A DNA stretch of 42,003 nt from Muribaculaceae bacterium (GTDB taxonomy: Bacteria > Bacteroidota > Bacteroidia > Bacteroidales > Muribaculaceae), in contig JAIDDJ010000053.1 of the NCBI GenBank assembly GCA_029055345.1, positions 1 through 42,003 on the forward strand, in the 5' to 3' direction. Each line of letters starts with the position of its first letter. The first letter of the stretch is position 1. The notes under the pieces were generated by a model. That model searched no databases. It saw nothing but the letters and a program-made list of their open reading frames with translations, and was not told where the DNA came from. The position numbers were made by a program, and so were the translations under genes. Positions 34,511-42,003 of the stretch are shown in pieces.

Positions 34511-34574
34511 ATATTGTGCCGGGCCACTTCTATAATGTCTTTCCGAACCATTTCTATAATATCATGAATTACTA
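34503..34574. repeat. Three degenerate 24-bp tandem repeats after the sus terminator
   Basis: Units begin at 34503 and 34527 (each CTTCTATAAT plus 14 nt ending in CCA) and 34551 (TTTCTATAAT). The first two agree at about 18 of 24 positions, and the third is clearly related for its first half. The repeat overlaps the terminator tail. Translated on the minus strand it gives three 8-residue repeats (HDIIEMVR, KDIIEVAR, HNIIEEAR), but I do not call a gene there. Confidence 0.5.
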
Positions 34575-34651
34575 ATTCTAATGCTTTGAGGGGTAAGAAA
34601 AAGGAAATTTTAGGGAATTTAAGAAATAAAAGAAAAATTTTATAAAAAAGA

Positions 34652-34682
34652 TTGTGAATCAAAAATATTATGATTAAATTTG
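34652..34682 (+). promoter_or_regulatory. Promoter of the secreted SusF-motif gene
   Basis: TTG (34652-34654), 20 nt, TAAATTTG (34675-34682), an exact -7 box. The leader is about 165 nt long and contains a CCTCCGGAGG palindrome at about 34739-34748. The gene is therefore separately controlled from the susC operon. Confidence 0.65.
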
Positions 34683-34853
34683 CAGCCAAATAGGGTTTGG
34701 CAAAAGCGTATATTTCATCGAACCATGAATACTCGCGCCTCCGGAGGAGGAATCATACCAACCTTATAATCACCAGAGTTACCTTAAAATCCGAAAGGAT
34801 AATCGATAGAAAACAATTAATATTAAAATAACCAAAATCTAAACAAAACAACA

Positions 34854-35765
34854 ATGAAAAAATTTTACGCTTTTGCAGCTGCAGCTTTCTTGGCACTCGC
34901 AGCTAACGCACAGAATGGTGCTCCTCTGTACATCACAGGTCAGGCAGGTCCGGACGATGCCAGCGGTTTCGTAAACGGTAACTGGAATGCCACAACTCCT
35001 GATGAGTTCACTTTCGCAAACGGTGAATACACAATCCACGTAAACAACCTTTCTTCATTCACAATCTCCAAGGCTTGCGGTAGCTGGGACGAACTTCAGG
35101 CTGAAGGCATGCCTTTGACTTGCGAATATGGCGACGAACCCGGTGTAGCAGTTGCACTTGTAGACGGCAAAGCTAACATCCTTACTCCCTGGCAGGGCGA
35201 TTGGGACCTCGTTGTAAAGGGCGACCTTTCCACTATCACAATGACTACTACAACTCCTCAGCCCCCGGTAGAGGTTTATCTCCGCGGCGGTATGAACGGG
35301 TGGGGCAATCCTGCTGAATGGATGCTTACTGCAAGCAATAACAACAAGCTCTTCCACTTCGTATGCAGCGGCGACCAGGTAATCGCAGCAGGTGAAGAAT
35401 TCAAGATTGCTGATGCAGGTTGGGCAAAATTCAACTATGGTGGCAACGGCGAAGCTCTTCTTACTGATCTTGAAACTGATATCTTCTACAATGGTGACAA
35501 TCTCAAGCTCGAAGAAGAATGGGACGGCGCTGTTTGGGTACTCATCACTAAAGAAGTTCAGCAGATTTTCTTCTCTAACGACAAGACTGTTGAAATGCCC
35601 GAATCTTGGGAAGAACTTCTTAACTCAGGCGTATCTAACGTAACTCTCGATGAGAATGCACCTGCAGTTTACTACAACCTCCAGGGTGTACGCGTAAACA
35701 ATGTAGAGAATGGCCTTTACATCGTAGTTAAGGGTGGCAAGACTCAGAAAGTTCTCGTGAAATAA
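34854..35765 (+). CDS. Secreted protein with SusF-like glycan-binding motif and C-terminal sorting-like segment
   Basis: A 303-residue protein with a clear signal peptide (FYAFAAAAFLALAANAQ) but no lipobox Cys. It has an N-terminal beta domain of about 120 residues, then YLRGGMNGWGNP, which matches the first strand of SusF/CBM-type modules, with W and F residues after it. The C-terminus, AVYYNLQGVRVNNVENGLYIV, resembles the type-IX-secretion or sorting segment common in Bacteroidales surface proteins (YNLQGxRV). No lipid anchor suggests release or attachment through that tail. It lies 0.4 kb after the susC operon, with its own promoter and terminator. Function is inferred only. Confidence 0.6.
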   Translation: MKKFYAFAAAAFLALAANAQNGAPLYITGQAGPDDASGFVNGNWNATTPDEFTFANGEYTIHVNNLSSFTISKACGSWDELQAEGMPLTCEYGDEPGVAVALVDGKANILTPWQGDWDLVVKGDLSTITMTTTTPQPPVEVYLRGGMNGWGNPAEWMLTASNNNKLFHFVCSGDQVIAAGEEFKIADAGWAKFNYGGNGEALLTDLETDIFYNGDNLKLEEEWDGAVWVLITKEVQQIFFSNDKTVEMPESWEELLNSGVSNVTLDENAPAVYYNLQGVRVNNVENGLYIVVKGGKTQKVLVK

Positions 35766-35789
35766 TTTTCACTCCACAATTATAGCGAA

Positions 35790-35817
35790 AGGCGGCTCCA
35801 AAGAGCCGCCTTTTTTC
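35790..35817 (+). terminator. Terminator of the secreted SusF-motif gene
   Basis: AGGCGGCTC and GAGCCGCCT form a 9-bp GC-rich stem with a short CAAA loop, followed immediately by a T-run. It is a textbook intrinsic terminator. Confidence 0.9.
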
Positions 35818-36055
35818 AGCTTCAATCCTTACCCAGAAAGCGGGCGCGGAATCATGCAGAAAATCATGCTCGTCTTCCGCTTGGGTCCGGCTATGCGAGT
35901 CTTACAAGCATTTACATCGACTGCCCGGTACCCGACCCCGTAAATAATTTATTCTGCGTCTTTCTTGCGTTCGCTTTCCAAATTGACGGCGGCCGGAAAG
36001 GGCCTCTCTATATCTTAATTCCTCAGTGTGTGGCGGGATAAGGGTGGGGGATGTG
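35818..36055. other. Intergenic region before the orphan gene
   Basis: No gene is evident. ACCCA and AGCGG near 35835 can pair with CCGCT and TGGGT near 35880 (imperfect hairpin), and AATCATGC is repeated twice between them (around 35852 and 35864). No TAnnTTTG promoter is seen for the downstream gene. Confidence 0.3.
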
Positions 36056-36085
36056 GCTTTTTTGCCAATTTTACGGCAAAAAAGC
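36056..36085 (+). promoter_or_regulatory. Perfect 11-bp hairpin abutting a start codon
   Basis: GCTTTTTTGCC (36056-36066) and GGCAAAAAAGC (36075-36085) are perfect inverted repeats with an 8-nt loop. The ATG at 36087 follows two bases later. If translation starts there, the hairpin would hide the ribosome-binding region, which suggests translational control. If it starts at 36051, the hairpin is inside the coding sequence. Confidence 0.5.
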
Positions 36086-36086
36086 T

Positions 36087-37388
36087 ATGATTATCAGAGT
36101 TCCACTTGATGACACCAATTCGCGTGTAAGTTATGGTTACAGGACTGCTTTGAATCCTATTTCAAAACACCCCGTGACAGTATGCCAGACTCCGGAGAAG
36201 CTGAGCGAAGAAAGAACAGCATCGTTTTCGGATTTTTCCCTTCTTGATTATTCTCTCGTCAAAGCATTGCTCCCGGCCTATTCTTCTTCAAGGTATGATT
36301 ACCCCGTGAAGCAAATTGATATTGTGGTGCCGGATGATGATAAGCCGACAGTGGCAGGATGGTTCGGCAATGGAACCGGAAGCGTGGCGAGTGATACGCT
36401 TGTAAAGCGAATGACTGCCGCGGTTATTCCCGCTATCCGGACGTTCCAGGGGGATGCGGCCCGGATCGGTCTCTTCACGCGGCCGTTTAGGCTTGGTTAT
36501 GCTTTGCGGTCAAAATCGGGTAAGTTGTTTGAAGTGCAACCACCTGTTATTATCACTCCAAACGCGCAGTCGCCGGTTATGGTAATCAGAGAAGCGTCCC
36601 ATTCAGCAGATGATCTGAAGACGGTAACTGAAATTCGTAACGGTGCGTATGAGTTGCGAGTGTCCCTTCCCCCATTCTCCCTTCCTGAGACACTTGACGA
36701 GGAGGTGACGGAAGTGGTGTTCTATGTGACAGAGCAATGCTCGATGATGGCCGGGAATGAGCAGGTAACGGGGGTGAGGACGTATAATCTTGATGGAGGC
36801 CGCTACCCGGGCTGGTATTACCAGCGGCTTTCGGCCGAGGAAGTAAGACAGCGGGCGATCGCCGATTCTACATTCCGTATTATCGGGCGCGTTGCGCTCG
36901 GCGATGCACTGAACGGCATAACTGATTACCGCTTGCCGGATTCCAGTCTTGACCTGACGGATTTCACTTCATATCCTGATGCAGGTAAGGAAGCGGGTGG
37001 AGATGATCCTGAAGATCCAAACGGTCCGGGAGACCCAGATTATCCACGGCCAGTTTCAGTCACGGTGACAAGTGAAGCCCTTGATTTGGGCCTGCCCGAA
37101 CGAGACAAACGTATACTCTCGGTTACAGCCCGTGGGATATTCAGCCGTCATCCGGATTCAGTGACGTTTACGCTTTATGGAGCCCATCATCGGCCATATG
37201 AAGATGCAGATGCTCCTGTAGAGGATATAAACGCAGCAGGACATTGGCATCGGATTGCGACTGCCAACGGACCCCATATTCGGTTCCTGCGAGGAATCCG
37301 GTACAGGTGGCTGAAAGCCATTGTGACGGCTCCGTTCCCTGCGCGGGTCGATGCCCTCACTTTTGGAATATCTGCCCGAAAAGGCTGA
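36087..37388 (+). CDS. Hypothetical protein, two-part, no signal peptide
   Basis: I do not recognise this family. I prefer the ATG at 36087 (MIIRVPLDDTN; 433 residues) to an in-frame ATG at 36051, because the extra 12 residues are encoded by a perfect hairpin. There is no signal peptide or membrane span. Residues about 1-310 form one part with beta-rich segments (VVFYVTEQCSMM; FRLGYALRSKSGKLFEV). A Gly/Asp/Pro-rich linker of about 20 residues follows, then a second part of about 100 residues starting VTVTSEALDLG and ending FPARVDALTFGISARK. Repetitive structural proteins of this style occur in mobile or surface contexts, but no neighbour supports either. It is probably monocistronic. Confidence 0.6.
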   Translation: MIIRVPLDDTNSRVSYGYRTALNPISKHPVTVCQTPEKLSEERTASFSDFSLLDYSLVKALLPAYSSSRYDYPVKQIDIVVPDDDKPTVAGWFGNGTGSVASDTLVKRMTAAVIPAIRTFQGDAARIGLFTRPFRLGYALRSKSGKLFEVQPPVIITPNAQSPVMVIREASHSADDLKTVTEIRNGAYELRVSLPPFSLPETLDEEVTEVVFYVTEQCSMMAGNEQVTGVRTYNLDGGRYPGWYYQRLSAEEVRQRAIADSTFRIIGRVALGDALNGITDYRLPDSSLDLTDFTSYPDAGKEAGGDDPEDPNGPGDPDYPRPVSVTVTSEALDLGLPERDKRILSVTARGIFSRHPDSVTFTLYGAHHRPYEDADAPVEDINAAGHWHRIATANGPHIRFLRGIRYRWLKAIVTAPFPARVDALTFGISARKG

Positions 37389-37393
37389 CGAGA

Positions 37394-37425
37394 TATGGGA
37401 AATTCATTTTTTTTCGTTATTTTTG
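37394..37425 (+). promoter_or_regulatory. Possible promoter of the TPR/beta-barrel pair
   Basis: TATG (37394-37397), 20 nt, TATTTTTG (37418-37425). The -7 box is exact; the -33 box has one mismatch. The leader, about 138 nt, contains a 9-bp tandem repeat. Confidence 0.45.
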
Positions 37426-37460
37426 CAGTAATATAAGATTCATAATTAGTTAGAAATAGG

Positions 37461-37515
37461 ATTTTATAAGATTTCTAAGATTTATAAGTTTTATAAAATT
37501 TCTAAGATTTCTAAT
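37461..37515 (+). repeat. Tandem 9-bp repeat, about six units
   Basis: Starting from ATTTTATAAG (10 nt), the units are ATTTCTAAG, ATTTATAAG, TTTTATAAA, ATTTCTAAG and ATTTCTAAT, contiguous from 37461 to 37515. They lie in the predicted leader of the TPR gene. Short units like this can change copy number by slippage, which would alter leader length. Within an untranslated leader the effect on expression is uncertain. Confidence 0.6.
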
Positions 37516-37568
37516 TGATTTGGATTGTAGGGGTTCTGTGAGTTCGAACTTAAATCATACATCGATAG

Positions 37569-40022
37569 ATGAAGATAGCGAAAATAATGATGGCGGCATT
37601 GGCTTTAGCCGTCCCTCTTTTGACCAAGGGTCAGGCCTCCACCTCTCCGGAGATTTTTTCTCCTTTGGCCAAGGGTTATATTGAAAGGTCCCGCGCCATG
37701 AGCGGAGAAGGCAATTATGCGGGAGTAATCGACCAGTTGCGCCATCTTGATACGCAGCAAGTGCTCCTCACGGCATCTGAGGCTGAGGAATATACCTTTT
37801 TGCTGGCGGAGGCCTATTATGAGCGCGGAGATGAAGAGTGCGTCAGATTGCTGACAGAATTCGCGGAGTCATATCCGGCATCCTATCTTGCGCCGAAGGC
37901 ATCGCTCGCAATGGCTGACTTTTATTTCTTCCGCCATGATTGGGCCAGAGCTCTTGAAGCATTCGATGACATCGACTTCGGTCGTCTCAACCGCGAGGAG
38001 CAGACTCTCTACACATATCGCAAGGGTTTATGTATGATTCGCTCCGGTTATTATAAGGAGGCGCGGCCGCTCATTAACCGACTGAAGGATGCTGCCGGTT
38101 ATGCTGACGCATATAATTTCTACACGGCGTATCTTGACTATATTGACGGGGATTATGACCGGGCCTATACGCGGTTCATGAAGGTGACTCCCGGAATCGA
38201 AGGGCTCGATGCAGGATATTATATGACACAGATCGAATATAAGCGCGGCGAATATGAAAATGTTATAAATCATGGCAACTCGCTCCTTCGAAAGCAACCA
38301 CAACCCGAACTTGCTCCCGAGCTGCAGCGAATAGTAGGCCTCAGTTATTTCCACATAGGGGAACCGGCCGTGGCCGAGGGTTACCTTGAGAGTTATTTTG
38401 CCAAGACCGAGGGGACTCCGGAGGCCGATGCATTGTATGCGATGGGTGCTATCGATTATGCCAACGGGCGATATGGTGCAGCCATTAATCGTCTGTCGGA
38501 AATTACTGACAGGCCCGATGCAATCTCACAGGGAGCATGGCTCTATCTCGGTCAATGCTATCTCCGGCAGGATAATCCAACGGCCGCCGCTTTGGCATTC
38601 GAAAAAGCGAGCCGGCTTGATTATGATCGCAATGTGACGGAAACGGCACTGTATAATTACGTCACATCGCTGACAAGGGGCGGGAAAGTTCCTTTCTCGT
38701 CTTCCTCCGATTTGCTCGAAAGTTTTGTCAGACGTTTCCCGGATTCGGAATATACTCCCGAAGTGGAGGGTTATCTTGCGACAGCATATTATAATGACCG
38801 CAACTACGAGAAGGCCCTCGGATATATCAATGCCATCCGTCATCCGTCTGCCCCGATTCTCGACTTAAAACAGAAAGTGCTTTACGAACTTGGAGTGGAG
38901 ACACTCAGCAATGGGAATCCGGATAAGGCGGCTGCCTATCTGCGACAGTGTGTGGCACTCAAGGGGAGAGACAAGTCGCTCGGAGCGCAGGCATCGTTAT
39001 GGCTCGGAGATGCTCTCTATCAACTTGGCCGCTATAAGGAAGCCCGGCAGGCATATTCCGATTTTATAAAAGAGGGCCGGAGTGCAGATAACCGGGCATT
39101 AGGATATTACGACCTCGCATATACTCAATATAAGCTGGAGAATTACAAAGAGGCGGCTTCCGATTTCGCATCGGCCCTTTCGGCACGTCCACCCCTGCCG
39201 GCTCGTCTTGCCGATGATGCGGTAATACGCCGGGCCGACTGTCTGTATTATACCGGTTCATACGCGGAAGCAGCCGCATTATACACTAAGGCTATCGATT
39301 CGGGAGCCACCGATGCCGACTACGCACTCTATCGGCGGGCGATTATCAAAGGGCTCTCGGGAGAAACTGGTTCGAAACTCGGTGACCTGACACGACTGGA
39401 GCGTGATTTCCCGCAGTCAAGGTGGCTGTCGAAGGCGCTTCTCGAGCAGGCTCTTACCTATGAGGAGACCGGCCGCCGCGATTTAGCCGCCGATGCCTAT
39501 AAGAAGCGACTCAGTGTGGCAACGGATGTAGATATCGATGAATTGCTACGCATGGCTGCCACTATGAACAAGGCCTCACGTTGGAGCGACCTCCTCAACG
39601 TGGTGGAGAGAATCCGGCATGCCGGAGGGCTTGAAGCCGATGAACTTTCCGAGATTGACTTATACGAGGCGGATGCCCTGCGCAATTCCGGACGTAAGAC
39701 CGAGGCTGTTCCCATCTACGAGGAGCTGGCCAGAAATGTTTCCTCTCAGGCCGGTTCAAAGGCAGTGGTTATGCTCGCCGAAATCGATAATGCTGATGGA
39801 GAATTTGAAAAAGCACGAGTCAGAATGGAGGAATTCACCGATGCGGGGACTCCTCATCAGTATTGGCTTGCACGGGGTTTTATCGCCCTTGCGGATGCGT
39901 ACAAGGGTCTCGGTCAGACAGCGCTTGCCAAAGAATATTTGAATAGCCTGATGGAGAATTATCCCGGAGATGATGATGATATAGCATCGCTTATCTCCAC
40001 ACGGCAGAAGAAATGGAAATGA
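37569..40022 (+). CDS. Large periplasmic TPR protein
   Basis: An 817-residue protein with a signal peptide (to about residue 21, ..PLLTKGQ) and TPR-like repeats through nearly its full length, for example AEEYTFLLAEAYYERGDEEC, EARQAYSDFIKEGR and AAALYTKAIDSGATDADYALYRRA, resembling the BamD/YbgF/outer-membrane-assembly type with Y-x-x-G-x-Y spacing. Such proteins act as periplasmic adaptors. It is followed after 28 nt by a beta-barrel gene, so the two are likely a functional pair. Confidence 0.8.
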   Translation: MKIAKIMMAALALAVPLLTKGQASTSPEIFSPLAKGYIERSRAMSGEGNYAGVIDQLRHLDTQQVLLTASEAEEYTFLLAEAYYERGDEECVRLLTEFAESYPASYLAPKASLAMADFYFFRHDWARALEAFDDIDFGRLNREEQTLYTYRKGLCMIRSGYYKEARPLINRLKDAAGYADAYNFYTAYLDYIDGDYDRAYTRFMKVTPGIEGLDAGYYMTQIEYKRGEYENVINHGNSLLRKQPQPELAPELQRIVGLSYFHIGEPAVAEGYLESYFAKTEGTPEADALYAMGAIDYANGRYGAAINRLSEITDRPDAISQGAWLYLGQCYLRQDNPTAAALAFEKASRLDYDRNVTETALYNYVTSLTRGGKVPFSSSSDLLESFVRRFPDSEYTPEVEGYLATAYYNDRNYEKALGYINAIRHPSAPILDLKQKVLYELGVETLSNGNPDKAAAYLRQCVALKGRDKSLGAQASLWLGDALYQLGRYKEARQAYSDFIKEGRSADNRALGYYDLAYTQYKLENYKEAASDFASALSARPPLPARLADDAVIRRADCLYYTGSYAEAAALYTKAIDSGATDADYALYRRAIIKGLSGETGSKLGDLTRLERDFPQSRWLSKALLEQALTYEETGRRDLAADAYKKRLSVATDVDIDELLRMAATMNKASRWSDLLNVVERIRHAGGLEADELSEIDLYEADALRNSGRKTEAVPIYEELARNVSSQAGSKAVVMLAEIDNADGEFEKARVRMEEFTDAGTPHQYWLARGFIALADAYKGLGQTALAKEYLNSLMENYPGDDDDIASLISTRQKKWK

Positions 40023-40050
40023 CCCCGCTAACGGAAGGAAAGAATCTCAC

Positions 40051-41892
40051 ATGACCACAATGACAAGAATCAATATAAAAAGAGCGGTAGTTATCGCCGC
40101 CATAATAACAGGAGGCGCCTCCGCGAGCGCGCAATATGACCAGAGTATCAATGTAGAGGGCAAATATGTGCCGGAATATATCGGCCACGAGCGGATAGGC
40201 CTTTTCCCCGAGCCAATGCGATTCCCGGCTCAGGAATCGGAATTGAATTATTCGTTATCGGGGGTGAATGCTGATTTCGAACCTCAGCTTGTCCCGCTGC
40301 AAGCCACCGGATGGGAAGCCACCCGGTCATATTCGAACAGACGGGGCTACCTTGACCTATCGCTCGGCTCGTGGCTGCGGAGCACTTTGTCGGCCGGTTA
40401 TCGGTTGGTGGACACGCCTGCGACGCTCGCCGGAGTGAGGTTTCAGCATAATTCAACATCATTGTGGAAGCCGGAAGTAAGCGCGGCAGCCGCTGATACG
40501 CGGATGTGGCGTTATGATGAATCCTTCGGCGTATATGCGGCCCATTCTTTCGCCGGGGCGGGACGTCTGGATGCCTCGCTTGACTATCACCTCGGTAACT
40601 TCAATTATTACGGCTATATTTTCCCGTCCGCTCCGACCCAGACGCTTAATGACGTGGCCTTCCGCGCAGGATGGAATTCTCCATCGGGGCGCGACATACT
40701 TACCTGGCATGTAGGCGCGTCGGTGAGATATTTCGGATACAGGAGCCTATATCTTCCCGAAGCCACCTCATCGGCAGGTGTACCCGCAAGCGCGCAGGGT
40801 TCCCGCGAAACAGCGGCGGCCCTTGAGGCGGGGTTGATTTTTCCTCTTTCTTCGCTTTCAGCCATGGGTCTTGATGTGGAAGGTCAGTTGGTGACTTATG
40901 CCGATCCCAATGATGAAGCCTCCCGGGCGAAAAGCGTGATTGCTCCCGACAATTATGGGATGGTCTCGTTGGCCCCTTATTACAGGTTTGTGCGCTCGCG
41001 TCTTAATATCAGCCTGGGAGCGAGAGTGGATCTCGCTTTCAAAGCAGGAGAGGAGAACGACCGCTATTCCACATTCCACATAGCGCCTGACGTGAGGCTT
41101 GACTTCAACGGCGGGGCTGTGGCGCTATATATCCGGGCCACCGGGGGAAGCAGGCTGAACACATTGGCGGCTAATTATGAGCGTGATTATTACCAGACTC
41201 CGGCGGTCTGCTCAAGTCGCCCTGAATATACTCCGCTGGATGCAAAGGCCGGGATATCTTTCGGGCCGTTCGCCGGCTTTCATGCCGGATTGGAAATCGG
41301 TTATCGCATGACCAACGGATTGCATAACGGGGGATGGTACATGCCATGGCTAAATCTTGAGGATATCTATTCCACCTCACTGGCGTTGCCCGGAGAAATA
41401 GATGGCCGACCTGTGGAATATGATTTCAATCCTGCGACAAGCTATAATATCAGAGGCTTTTCATTAGGGCTGGGACTTGGTTATGATGCGGGCAGATATT
41501 TCCGTCTGGATGCATCGGCCTATTATCAGAAACAGAACGGCGACAGCGGATATTTCAACGGCTATGACCGGCCGGAATGGACAACTGAAGTCAGGGCTGA
41601 GACAAACCCATGGCGCACACTGAAGTTCGCTCTGGGATATAAGTTGAGAGCCATGAGAAAGATGGCAGTGGCTGCATATTGGGGTGATGAATCAAGGCTG
41701 AATGGTCCCTTTATCACCGATTACAGGCTTCCAAATACTTCGTTGCTTAGTTTCAGCGCGTCTTATGGCATCACTGAGAACTTCGACATCAGTATTCAGG
41801 CGGATAATCTGCTGAACCGTGAAAGTCTGTATCTGCCGGGTCTTCCGGAGCCGGGGCTGGCTATCAACGGCGGAATCTCCCTGCGATTCTGA
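40051..41892 (+). CDS. Outer-membrane beta-barrel protein, TPR-gene partner
   Basis: A 613-residue protein with a signal peptide (cleavage near ASASAQ, residue about 28; the in-frame ATG at 40060 is an alternative start). The rest consists of alternating aromatic/polar strands typical of outer-membrane barrels (RRGYLDLSLGSWLRSTLSAGYRLV; IRGFSLGLGLGYDAG) and a TonB-receptor-like end (ADNLLNRESLYLPGLPEPGLAINGGISLRF, terminating in Phe). No plug domain or TonB box is seen, unlike the receptor at 7391, so it may be a passive pore or structural barrel. Encoded directly after the large TPR protein. The substrate is unknown. Confidence 0.7.
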   Translation: MTTMTRINIKRAVVIAAIITGGASASAQYDQSINVEGKYVPEYIGHERIGLFPEPMRFPAQESELNYSLSGVNADFEPQLVPLQATGWEATRSYSNRRGYLDLSLGSWLRSTLSAGYRLVDTPATLAGVRFQHNSTSLWKPEVSAAAADTRMWRYDESFGVYAAHSFAGAGRLDASLDYHLGNFNYYGYIFPSAPTQTLNDVAFRAGWNSPSGRDILTWHVGASVRYFGYRSLYLPEATSSAGVPASAQGSRETAAALEAGLIFPLSSLSAMGLDVEGQLVTYADPNDEASRAKSVIAPDNYGMVSLAPYYRFVRSRLNISLGARVDLAFKAGEENDRYSTFHIAPDVRLDFNGGAVALYIRATGGSRLNTLAANYERDYYQTPAVCSSRPEYTPLDAKAGISFGPFAGFHAGLEIGYRMTNGLHNGGWYMPWLNLEDIYSTSLALPGEIDGRPVEYDFNPATSYNIRGFSLGLGLGYDAGRYFRLDASAYYQKQNGDSGYFNGYDRPEWTTEVRAETNPWRTLKFALGYKLRAMRKMAVAAYWGDESRLNGPFITDYRLPNTSLLSFSASYGITENFDISIQADNLLNRESLYLPGLPEPGLAINGGISLRF

Positions 41893-41976
41893 GATGGGTT
41901 CGCTAAGAGCGCGTTCCTTAAAATTTCGGAGTCGTAGAGGTCGCAGCCTTGGAGTGTATTTGGCTTCTTGATGAAA

Positions 41977-41998
41977 GGAGCATACCGAGGTATGTGAC
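41977..41998 (+). repeat. GGAGCATA motif with adjacent palindrome at the window edge
   Basis: GGAGCATA (41977-41984) is the inverse of the octamer repeated at 7-14 and 33-40, and it overlaps the palindrome CATACCGAGGTATG (41981-41994). Nothing else is recognised in the last 110 nt; no clear terminator follows the beta-barrel gene before the window ends. Confidence 0.3.
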
Positions 41999-42003
41999 TG
42001 AAA

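Noticed and set aside
34420-34689. 89-codon minus-strand frame with three 8-residue repeats
   Set aside because: It overlaps the sus terminator hairpin and the SusF-like gene end, and its repeats arise from the 24-bp DNA repeat.
1-42003. CRISPR array, transposon, prophage or conjugative element
   Set aside because: No array of regular repeats and spacers, no transposase, integrase or phage structural genes are found; the short tandem repeats have too few copies and no spacers.

Overview
This window looks like a chromosomal segment of a gut Bacteroidales, most likely a Muribaculaceae-type genome. The basis is a SusC/SusD/SusE-F-like outer-membrane operon, families common in that order (DUF4836, DUF4252, head-GIN DUF2807, DUF4143 ATPase, RibH next to a TPR protein), and many promoters of the Bacteroidetes form TTTG-N19/21-TAnnTTTG. 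The species is inferred; no rRNA gene is present. I see no prophage, IS element, CRISPR array or integrase.

Layout. 1-6573, all on the minus strand: a three-gene operon (free-standing amino-acid adenylation enzyme, GNAT acetyltransferase, alpha/beta-hydrolase) followed by a second operon with its own strong promoter (degenerate epimerase-like SDR, DUF115/GT42-like protein, TPR protein). 6574-7390: an 0.8-kb gap holding a leftward promoter and a roughly 410-nt candidate structured RNA that ends in a terminator-like hairpin upstream of the adenylation gene. 7391-14232, plus strand: TonB-dependent receptor, ECF sigma factor, putative anti-sigma membrane protein, DUF4252 protein, low-molecular-weight tyrosine phosphatase, head-GIN protein and a SlyD-like FKBP with a cysteine-rich tail. 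14387-20240, minus strand: housekeeping genes (ribH, TPR protein, thioesterase, DciA-like, recF, upp, ribF, HAD phosphatase). Then pfkA, divergent from the HAD gene over a 64-bp promoter region, and tRNA-Tyr.

21609-24776 is an apparent operon of a DUF4836 lipoprotein and an ABC ATPase/permease pair. 24951-26246 is a DUF4143 ATPase behind a duplicated promoter/palindrome array. 26638-34447 is a susC-susD-susE/F-like operon with a roughly 320-nt structured leader, and 34854 encodes a separately promoted secreted protein with a SusF-like strand motif. No glycoside hydrolase is present, so the glycan cannot be named. 36087-41892 holds an orphan two-part hypothetical protein and a TPR/beta-barrel pair preceded by a 9-bp tandem repeat.

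The most unusual item is the leader RNA at about 6682-7092 (minus strand). One segment can pair either with the 5' end of the transcript (12 + 5 bp) or with a downstream segment followed by U5 (7 + 4 + 10 bp). This is the architecture of an attenuator or switch, and it sits in front of a carrier-less adenylation/GNAT/hydrolase operon. I do not recognise it as a known RNA family.
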